Positions 52,460 through 62,500 of a DNA stretch of 62,500 nt are shown here, one piece after another. Position 1 is the first letter of the stretch; the number at the start of each line of letters is the position of its first letter. The stretch comes from Glandiceps talaboti (Eukaryota; Hemichordata; Enteropneusta; Spengelidae), in the NCBI RefSeq assembly GCF_964340395.1, contig NC_135554.1, forward strand, positions 17,580,592 to 17,643,091, given 5' to 3'. The translations under genes and the position numbers were made by a program. The notes beneath the pieces were generated by a model, which was not told where the DNA came from, did no database searches, and saw nothing but the letters and a program-made list of their open reading frames with translations.

Positions 52460-54381
52460 ATCGCTGCAGGAAACTCTTTACTGCAGCAGGTACTGGTGCA
52501 AAGGATTGTAAGTAGATAGATAGATAGATAGATGGCTGATCAAGCCAAAGTTTTCAACCCGCTTGGTATGCAAGAATATAAACCGACGCTAGCTTCTGTC
52601 CCACGGTTTGTCCGTAATACGGAAAGGGACGAAAGTGGTACGAACTGGTTTGAACGAAAGGTTCACTTACGCTGGCTCATTATTGTTTACAGGTATTTCA
52701 CAAAGGACGCTACGCTATTCAATAATACGGTTAAACCATTTGATACTATCTGCATAGGGGTGGGTAGGCTGTTAACGTCTGTAAGGGAAAGTGAACAGTG
52801 AATAAAACGGGCATTCAAGAAATATTCATGTGCAATATTTACTAATCAGCAACACTGTCAAATAATGAAAGGAGGTATTTTCAATCGTTTGATTAATATA
52901 TTTAAAACAATTATGACATGTTTTAATAATCACAGACTTCCGTATGCACCACCCCCTCCCTTAATGACTAAAATCACCCTCTTAAAAGGTATGAGATCTT
53001 CCGAAAAGCCTTCTATGGACCAGGGCAAATGTCACGCGATGATCCGATTTGCCTTTACTACTAGCAGAGTACTATATATACCACAAGTCGGACAGACGTA
53101 TATATCATTCTAAAAGGTGCCTGACGTATAGTTAGAACTGACGTCCTTTTCGAGATATACTACTGTCACATATACTGAGATATACCACATATATCATTAC
53201 ACGATATCATCGATACAAAATGTGCTAGTATTGTACATAAAAATAAATAAAATAAGCAATGGTGGTAGGGAAGTAGGAAACGAAATGGTGATGGATGATA
53301 CAGTGTACTTTCATGCATGGTTGAGATGAGTACGGATTCCATTCAACAATCTAAATTCATTGACCAACTCATTAATCTTTTTGAGTACTCACACATCCAC
53401 ATAATGTAGTGGAAACACGTTGGATATCTAAGAGATTGTCAGTGATTCTCACTAACTGTGGACTTGTATTCAACGAAACTTTTATTATATTAGTAAGGGC
53501 TAGTTTTTAGAATACATGAAGAAAATATGTAGAGTAGAGTACCCACTTTCGACGAGTGTGGCATACTGTTAGTAATCAGAGAACGTCATGGTTGATACCA
53601 CAGCAATACGCTATATCATTCCGTACTTAGATTACCCGAACAACTACCCTACAGGAATAGCTGAATTGACAAGTGACACAACATTCATCATGTAGTTCTC
53701 CAGCCATATCTCACTCAGTTCCTTTCTGGCTTTTATATTTAAGCAATTAGGAGTGTTCACTTTTTTTGACGGCCACCGCATGTTTAAAGTTTGTGTTGTA
53801 CTGAATTCAACGAATCCAACCAGGCTGTAAGCCCTTCTTGAACCAACACCTCTACGCCATACAAATGAAAAAAAGACCCCCCCCCCCACCCAAATCCCCG
53901 ATCCATTGGAGACACAAAAATGCCGTTCTTGTCGTCCTGTGATCACTCAATGCTGTATGTACTCTCTATGGTAACGTGTGGTACACACTGATAAACTACA
54001 TTGATTAACGTAACATTGACAGTCGACTTCAATTCAGAGTAGAGGTTTCTCTACAAGGAGAAATCTGAAATCTAACATGATTTAGCTCTAACCTATACTT
54101 GGAGAAGCTAAGCCAGCAGGGATTTTCCCTTTTCGCTCTACTTAATACAGCCATGATTGGAGGGGGGGGGGGCGTACATCAGCTCTACGATTGCTGCTGT
54201 GAGAGGAGGTGCGTGATGCCCCCTCCCAGGTTAAAAAACCCCGTTTGATTTGACTAGAAAATGTTGATTAGTGAAGATGTTCTAAACAACGGTGACACAC
54301 GTACACACACACACATACACGTACATACATAAATAAATAAATAAATATAAATATATATGTATGTTATATGTGTGTGTATAT

Positions 54382-54433
<52 letters not shown>

Positions 54434-55681
54434 CACAAACATATATAAAACAAAGACGAAAACTATACAACCCTTTCATGACAATTTTTATGTTATGGTA
54501 CAGTGATTTATAATATGTGAGGTACATAAAAGTATAACATTTCCGTACAATTTCCTGTTGCTATACTAACTTCCTATATTTACAGCTTTTAAATGGTTTC
54601 AAATGGTGTACAACTGTACCAAATCGTACTATATATAACACCATGCCAATATATGCACTATCGCCAAACTTAACATGTTGACAGATTGCACATGGTATAC
54701 AAACTGTAACACAACATGACTACTTTCATAATTTGTTTTTAAAGTAATAGCTACAAGGAAAATTCATGCTACTTTACCAGTTGAAATCACGCACAGAAAT
54801 CTCACAGAATCACGTTCAGTCATGCTAGTATAAAATGCTTAAATCAACGTATATAAGGTGTTAGTACTCCAATATACGACCATAAGCGTAAGTTAAATAT
54901 GTGTGTGTGTGTGCTGTAGTTAAAATGTAAACCATACCAAATTTGGACATTTTTAAATGCATGCAGGTTTACATCGTTCAGTAAAATCAGTTTCACAGCC
55001 TATTTGTGGTACGCTGAATAGCGCATGCGCAATTATTCATATCACATGCTCGTTTACATAAGCCCACGATTGTTATGATAATAATTTGTATACAACCATG
55101 TTGCTATGGTAATACACTAAACTTGCTAAGGTATTTTGTATATAAGACTGTGGTAACTTGTATGAGAGTGTGGCTACTACGGTATTTTTATAAGATTATA
55201 AAGGTTGCTATGTTAATGTTATTTTTTTTAAAAAGACTAAGGTTGCAATGGTAAATAATTGCATAAGAACAACGTTGCTATGGTAAATGTTTTGGGACGA
55301 ATTAAAAATACTGTGTACAATGTTTACAGGAGAATGTGAAGAAAAAGAAATATCGGCTATAATTACTGGTTGTCAAATAAAACGTGTACATCAGAATTGT
55401 TTTCAAGTTAAATACAATTTCGATGGCAACAAGATTGTCTAATGATAAAGCATGCTTGTTTGAGTACAGAGTGCAGAAAAGACATATCTATCAGAAGTTC
55501 TCAGGCTATAAAAATATAAGAAATGTTGTTTTGTCAATCTTCTCTTGCCATCATCTTAATTGCCAGATCCCAGACGATGGATCGAACGTGGCACTGGACT
55601 GAGTGTGAGTCTAACCATGCAAAGAGAATATAAGCCAGGAAGATATCTCTGCACAATTGTCTATGGTGTAGTTCAGTTTTA
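52460..55681. other. intergenic between dispanins E and F
   Basis: About 3.2 kb without a recognised gene. It contains a short GATA run (52513-52534) and a compound TG/CA microsatellite (54296-54431). The open frame at 52532-52801 (plus) starts with ATG but matches nothing I recognise and has no supporting splice context. Confidence 0.55.
54296..54431. repeat. CA/TAAA/(GT)n compound microsatellite
   Basis: CACACA, AAAT and TATG segments lead into an uninterrupted GT run at about 54388-54431. Confidence 0.95.
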
Positions 55682-57233
55682 CTAATAATCCATATTATTG
55701 ACGTCATTAGCTATGACCATAAAATATACTATGATCACGATGAGGAACACCACTCCGAGAATAAGACCGACGACAGAGAGAATCACGGAAACCTTGCTTA
55801 ATTTGTCGGCCTCGTCATATCTTCCGTCACATCTAAAAACGAAAGCCTGCAATAAATCAACAATATACACGTCAGTGACGAGTGCGATGTACAACAATGA
55901 AAATGAAATGGTATTTCCAAACGTAGTTTTGTTTGTGTGTTTTTTTTTTTTACTAAAAGCGTATATCATACAAGGATAATATTACTTACCACGATAGAAA
56001 TGATGAGAGAGGCGATACCAATCGGCATGAAGCAACAGAAAGTATTCCAAATCGCCAGTGCCAGGCCAGCTATATCCATACCTGTAGGTGAACTGGATCT
56101 GTTGCGAGTTATCACCACTGTAGTGGGTGCTGTCGTCACCTGTAAAATGAGCAAAAAGATCAAAATCATCGCCAGTGCTTTGGGGGGGGGGGAGGGATTC
56201 TAGGACAGATAATTGAAACATGTACACCTATACCATTTCAAAGGATAGGTCAAAGAGAGCCAATGACTAAGATACGATTTCGACAAGAACTTGCTACCAA
56301 TGAGGTTGAATTGGAAAACATTAAATTTCAAAGACTATTACATGTGGATACATGATACATTGACGATATACCACTGTCTCACTTTGGCCGTTGGGGGCAC
56401 TATATATACGTATGATGCCTACCATAACGGGCGCTCGATTTGTATTGCCTTTTCATGTAGCTTTATATTTTACTCGGAGATTTGAGACATACCATGGAAT
56501 GAACTACATACGTGTGCATGGAATAGGTACAACTACAAGTCAATGTTGTCTTCATGCTCAGGGGAGTTAGACAGAAAATGACTTAATATGTTTGAGGATT
56601 TTTCGTGGAAAAACGACCCATTTGGGCGCCTAAGATTATTGGAATCATTCTCTGCTGGTAAGATTAATTATTTCAATTTGTTGATAATATTATGATTGTG
56701 CATGTATTCGTGCAGACATTCGCTATAAAAAAAATTTACATGAAAATCCTCGAATAATAAATGCTTCAAATATTCTGATACTTATCATGAGGGTGACTCT
56801 TTTTGTGAAAACGGTGACCAATGATTCCTGACAGTGTGTTCCTGGTTCCGTTTGATACAATCACACAAGACCCACATTCTATTATATGTGTATTATATGT
56901 ATATATTCATTGTAAATGAAGCGTAATATTATGAAACAGCAACACAGAATTCATACACGTACCGTCGTGGTGCTAGTGTTTGTTGCGACAGGCTGTGGCG
57001 GATACTGTTGTCCCATTCCGTATTGCTGATTGTACTGTGTCTGTTGGCCATACTGCTGAGGGTATTGTGGTGGGGGATACGGTTGCTGTGCCATTGGATA
57101 TGCAGGGCCTTCTGCATTAGTGGGATAAGGTGGAGCAGTTTCACTTGGTGGGTACTTGTCTATGTAAAAAACCCCGAAATAAAACGAAATCAGAGTAATG
57201 AATTGCATGTATGTATGTATGTATGTATGTATG

Positions 57234-57264
<31 letters not shown>

Positions 57265-58355
57265 TTATGTATGTATGTATGTATGTATGTATGTATGTAT
57301 GTATGTATGTATGTATGTATGTATGTATGTATGTATGTATGTATGTATGTATGTATGTATGTATGTATGTATGTATGCATGCATGCATGCATGCATGCAT
57401 GCATGTATGTATGTATGTACGTACGTACGTATGTATGTAGTGCTACGATCACATTTTAATACTAATCACCTATTACGTTTTTAACCAACACAACTTAAAG
57501 ATTTGATCGTTAGCGTGGACGGCCGGGCCGGAGAACGACGAGTTTACATTAATACTACACAGGATACAATTTGCGTAAATTTCTAAGGCATCGCACATCT
57601 TTGCAGCATCTTTGATTGTTTACTTTGTTTGAATTAGCAAAAAAATGTTTTGGCTGATGGTGCGGTTGACGGTAGGCTATTATTAGGTTTTATATACACT
57701 ATGTTGACAGATGTAACCTTGATACATATCATAAGTAATGGAATAGTCTGAAACTTGAACAAAATGGCGCTCTCTCTTTGGTTTCGATGACAAGTACATA
57801 CTTGTTTGTGATACCATCCTACCCCAATACTAGTTAGGTATAGGAGAGATATTTTCTTTATCTACGTACGCGTATTAAAATCTTTATCGGTATTTACAAT
57901 TTCGGTGAATATCATATTCATTATCTATTAAAGCTTTAACCTACACACACTATATGCAGATCTCTGGTGCTATCAATTGCACACAAGCGACTGTGGGTTA
58001 TCTAGCTGACGGTATCAAATTACACGGAAACTCGTGTGAAAGTGTGATGACCTCGATTTTAACTGTTACTAACACGTCGCCATGAAAGAAATGGCAACGT
58101 AATGGTTCTGTTTTCATTATAAATACCAACTATAAACGAGGTATGAGCTATTTATAGAGCAAAAGAACACCGTGCAATGTAATAACAAATTTGTAAGACC
58201 ACTTCCTCCTTTGATGGGTGGGGCCTGGTTTAATGTTTACACTCTATCAAACGGCGTACAATATATCCAAATTATTATCATCAACGAAGATGTACAGTAG
58301 CCTCATATTTGAAATGAAATGACACACAATAGTCACTATACATACGTTCTGCCAT
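55682..58355 (-). CDS. CD225/dispanin family membrane protein, gene F, with Pro/Gln/Tyr-rich N-terminus
   Basis: Exons 58355-58346 (ATG, ten coding bases), 57159-56963, 56139-55990 and 55846-55682 (TAG) give 522 nt and 173 residues in frame. The N-terminal 70 residues are proline-, glutamine- and tyrosine-rich (YPPPQYPQQYGQQTQYNQQY). The CD225 domain follows: SPTGMDIAGLALAIWNTFCC, FMPIGIASLIISIV, the loop FRCDGRYDEADKLSKVS, and a long second helix (VILSVVGLILGVVFLIVIIV). The double Cys next to the first helix (FCCF) is a typical palmitoylation-site context in this family. The start exon was chosen because its phase-1 donor matches the phase-1 acceptor at 57160. Intron 1 contains a long (GTAT)n tract. 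Molecular role not established. Confidence 0.82.
57205..57440. repeat. (GTAT)n/(GCAT)n array in intron 1 of dispanin F
   Basis: GTAT repeats with one interruption, then GCAT units (57376-57403), then GTAT/GTAC. Confidence 0.97.
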
Positions 58356-59867
58356 GATCTCTGTGCAATGCAACTGATGTAAAGTGTATAATCGCTGTGA
58401 TACAAACACAATGTCGATGTCCTTGCAAGATTCTGATATCGTCGTTCAAACAGCAGAAAAATTCACCACCAATCCCACGAAGAGAGCAGGGTTACCACGC
58501 CGTTGACGTCTGTCAAGGTTACCTATTTAAAATGACGCACGATTTATCCAGATTCGATTTATCCGATACATTTGCGCATGCGTAGTGTTGGTATGCACAG
58601 CTGCTGAACATTCCCATCTTCATGTATATATTGGTACGTAGATAGTTTGTTTGCTCATAGACGTCTCAAAAGTGTATGATTCACTATATGTGGGTTTTTT
58701 TCAACTTCACAGCATAATGTGAAACACCATAGACCACATCGAAGTTTGTAACAAAAAACAAATACAATTATTGGTACTTTATTTAACAATTTTGTATATT
58801 AAGGTTGTCTGATTGAAAATGATACGCCAGTAATATAAATATACTGGAGTATCATAAATATTATTAACAAAGTGACAGATTCAAAAACGAGCCTTAGCTC
58901 AAGCTTTAACTTATCACTACACTACTTACAGACAGATACAGCATGTCTTTGTATGAGTAATTGTCAATTTTTACTAAAAAATCTTTAGTCGTTTGATGCA
59001 AAAAAGACCCAGTTGCAGATAGTGCAGCGTCTCACTTTGAATATTTTGACTTTTAAGAGAGAAGCAAGAATTCTAATAAAACGAAGGTGAACAATTGACT
59101 TTAATATATTCTTAGGCTGCTGAAACAGAATAAATGAAGAGGTAATTATATATATATGTATATAACGTTGCCAAAGTACTAGTATAAACCCATGGATAGG
59201 TATCATATACAGTGAGAGCGTGCTGGTCATATTATAATTTATATTAGTTCCGAGTTGAATAGCGCCCCCATTGGCAACATTGTTTCTACAAAATACGGAA
59301 ATGCAACTACCAAATTAACAAGGAATTGAACTTAAGGGCCGTGTTATTCAAAATGAATGAGTAGCGCGAAATGTGTAGAGCTAATTGTGTCAGTTTGACA
59401 TATATATGTATATAATAATAAACCGCAAACAATAACAACTATTCTGATTACCAGTCTGGGTCACGTGACTGGACATAAGCGACCATTTTTTTTTTTTTAT
59501 TTCGAGAGAGACAAATTACATCAACACAATTGCAAAAAATAACACATGGCACCAATGAGAGCATCTAAAATAAGTTTTTTTAAAAAAAGGTACAATGCAG
59601 AGGTAGGGAACCAAAATTCATTTAAACTTCAAAATTGTCCCATTTTGCATAAAACTTCGGGAGACAGTCTTTTCTTTTGGCAATATGGCATTCAATCCTT
59701 TTTGCAAGTCTTACATTTAATTTCACAATATAAAGGATGGTATAGTTTTTGATAACTTACATAAGCGACCATGAGTATGATGGATTATTCAGTGGGCCTA
59801 CTGAGGCAGCTCAGCAAAGCCTGCCATGAACGAAACATCTTGGCCAGAAATATGTTCAAAACTGCTT

Positions 59868-60170
<303 letters not shown>

Positions 60171-60256
60171 CATCTCAATTGGAAGGATGAAACTCAAATC
60201 TAAAAATCTCAAATTTCGAAACAAGGCGATTCATTAATGTAAAGTCCTAAATTCAT

Positions 60257-60342
60257 ATCATATCATATCATATCATATCATATCATATCATATCATATCA
60301 TATCATATCATATCATATCATATCATATCATATCATATCATA
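60257..60342. repeat. (TATCA)n pentanucleotide array
   Basis: About seventeen perfect units. Confidence 0.98.
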
Positions 60343-60424
60343 TTACATTTCAGCTAAAAAAAAGGCTAATCGCCTATAAGCTGATCAATGTCAAATTGTC
60401 CAAAATCAATCAAATGTAGTAACA

Positions 60425-60425
<1 letters not shown>

Positions 60426-60485
<60 letters not shown>
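60426..60485. repeat. (GT)n microsatellite
   Basis: About 29 GT units. Confidence 0.97.
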
Positions 60486-60488
<3 letters not shown>

Positions 60489-61519
60489 TAGTTCATGGTC
60501 CGAGTGTCTATCACAAAGTGACATGAGTCCAAGTTTTTTATTTAGGGTTTTTTGCAGAGTTCAAGATAGTAATTACTGATTGATAATAATAAAATATATA
60601 CAACTTTGAACTGTGAGATGTTAAACAGGATACTGTAAATGCTGATTAGTGGTTAAAAAACACTGGGGTCATTATAGTCATTCCAATATGTGTCTAGACT
60701 GTTTGTGAAAGTATTTAAAGTTAGTGATGTTCCAACAGTAGTTGGTAAGTTGTTCCAGGTGGTAATGGCTAGGTTTGAAAAGTAGTTTGCATATATGACA
60801 GGTACAGAAGACACACGAATCATCTGCTTATCCCTACTACTATCTATAAACTGATACAGATGTATATTAAGTTATTATGTTCATACTTTTTGTTGCAAAT
60901 TTAACCATGGACATTTCCGTGACGTCTTTGACCAAATGAAGGGGTCGTGTTCCAAGATACTAGTATAGCGCCCCCAACGGACACAAACATACTTATTCGT
61001 GAGTTTAAACCTTAGTAATGGGTTTCTTTAATACTATACCGAGAAAACATCCTCAGATATGAATAACTGTACGTTCATAAACCTGTCGGTATAACCCTGT
61101 TTGATAATTGCCCCGAGAAAGGCGCGGGGGGGGGGGTGTTATGTTCGTCAACACGCCGCGGTGGGTTGGGGTTATTAGTTTTGAATGGTAAACGATATAT
61201 GCATTCATAGGTTACAGAATTGATTACAGTCATTCAAATCCGAGCTATTATAATTTATGTCGATTTTTTTTCCATTTCACTCAGAAGTCTTGACTAATAA
61301 AACAGCTAAAGAGCATACCTATCAATACCAGCATGTTTTCTTAAATAATAAACGTTTAGAATTGAAAAGTACAATTTATTATTTACAAGCACTGTATTTG
61401 TCCCTAACCACTAAAATTTGACATTTCTCATGTGTAATATCAGCTGGGATACACACCAGCGCTTTCTTCTGACGTGGATTGATTTGAAATCAGTAAATAA
61501 TATGAAACGGAAGTCACTT

Positions 61520-61700
61520 TCATCCAGCAATAAACGAAGCCCATAACGTTATTAGAATTACGAATGGGATTCCTATTACACAACCAATGATAGATACAAT
61601 GATTGAAATTTTGCTGAACTCATTAGCCTTATCGTATTTTCCGTTTCCTCTGTGAACCAATGCCTGCAATAAGCAAATACAAAATTGTGTGAAATAACAA

Positions 61701-61731
<31 letters not shown>

Positions 61732-61873
61732 TGTATGTATGTATGTATGTATGTATGTATGTATGTATGTATGTATGTATGTATGTATGTATGTATGTAT
61801 GTATGTATGTATGTATGTATGTATGTATGTACGCACGTATGTATGTATGTATGTACGTACGTACGTACGTGTG

Positions 61874-61957
<84 letters not shown>

Positions 61958-62500
61958 TGGGTGGGTGGGTGGATGGATGGATGGCTGTAGATTGCAGGTA
62001 TAATACTTACTTTCATAGAAATGATACATGATGCGATGCCAAGTGGCATAAAACAACAAATGCTACCCAGGGCCAGCATTAATCCAGCAATATCAGTTCC
62101 CGTAGGTGATCTAGTTTTTTCCCATGTGATGTCAATTGAGTAGGGAACTAATTGCACTGCTTCTCTCTGTTATGTGAAACGGTAAATGAAGCATAATGGT
62201 ATACAACATTTCAATGACTCAGAACAAAAGAGATGTAACACTTTGAGTAACAATTGGAGTTACATTGTGTCTTTTTTTTCAGTGCCATCGATTACAGTCT
62301 TATTATATGTGTTAGACTTTTAATACTCGTTAAAATACGTCGTTAAAATGATGCATATATACTAGCTATACAAGCACTATAACGCGTAACGTCGTTGGTA
62401 TTCGTCTATCAATATAGAGAGTACTTACCATCACGTTGGTATTCGTCTATCAATATAGAGAGTACTTACCATCACGTTGCTATGAATAGTTACCATTACA
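61520..62500 (-). CDS. CD225/dispanin family membrane protein, gene G (5' end off the window)
   Basis: Exons 62166-62011 and 61663-61520 (TGA) are clear. A further upstream exon ends at 62470 or 62429 and continues past the right edge; its last codons read SNVM. The core matches gene F: SPTGTDIAGLMLALGSICCF, MPLGIASCIISMK, the loop HRGNGKYDKANEFSKIS, and a second helix (IIVSIIGCVIGIPFVILITL). It is closer to F than to E, sharing SPTGxDIAGL, CCFMPxGIAS and the RGNGKYDKA-type loop. The intron between the two complete exons holds a 280-bp (GTAT)n/(GT)n tract. Function is as uncertain as for the other two. Confidence 0.85.
61702..61981. repeat. (GTAT)n/(GTAC)n/(GT)n/(GGAT)n array in dispanin G intron
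   Basis: Long GTAT run to about 61829, then mixed GTAC/GTGC, GT and GTGG/GGAT units. Confidence 0.97.
62393..62479. repeat. 41-bp tandem duplication containing a splice donor
   Basis: Units starting CGTTGGTATTCGTC at 62393 and 62434, with CGTTG again at 62475. On the minus strand each unit carries AACGTGATG followed by GTAAGT, so the exon end and its donor are present twice. Confidence 0.9.

Noticed and set aside
52532-52801. 89-codon ATG frame as a gene between dispanins E and F
   Set aside because: No recognised domain, no splice or poly(A) context, and it starts inside a GATA run.

Overview
The window is AT-rich nuclear DNA of an animal. The genes are split by canonical GT-AG introns and code for metazoan families (KCTD3/SHKBP1, LRRC42, NCEH1/AADAC-type membrane esterases, CD225/dispanin proteins). 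Dense microsatellites, small inverted-repeat transposons and a tRNA-derived SINE suggest an invertebrate bilaterian such as a lophotrochozoan, hemichordate or cephalochordate. The species cannot be fixed from the sequence alone.

Layout. (1) 1-8236, plus strand: twelve exons forming the 3' part of a KCTD3/SHKBP1 orthologue. The BTB end lies off the left edge. (2) 13136-17733, minus strand: LRRC42 in five coding exons, convergent with KCTD3. (3) 20646-45003, minus strand: four NCEH1/AADAC-like serine esterase genes (called A, B, C and D here) in head-to-tail tandem. Each has four coding exons and the same intron phases. A and B form one subgroup and C and D another, judged by exon lengths and residues. 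(4) 47842-62500, minus strand: three CD225/dispanin genes (E, F, G); G runs off the right edge. All reading frames were rebuilt by joining exons at splice sites, and every junction keeps frame.

Between and inside the genes lie several families of short inverted-repeat elements. A fold-back element with tandem-repeat arms is nested in an older hairpin MITE fragment and flanked by an 8-bp target duplication. At least five further TIR families and one tRNA-headed SINE are visible. (CATA)n/(TATG)n tracts recur in introns of the duplicated genes, including the same intron of esterases A, B and C.

I see no novel multi-gene system, CRISPR array, rRNA or genuine tRNA gene. The esterase array and the dispanin cluster are lineage-specific tandem expansions of known families. 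The most unusual items are the nested fold-back element, the altered nucleophile elbow of esterase C, and two local duplications of splice-donor segments.
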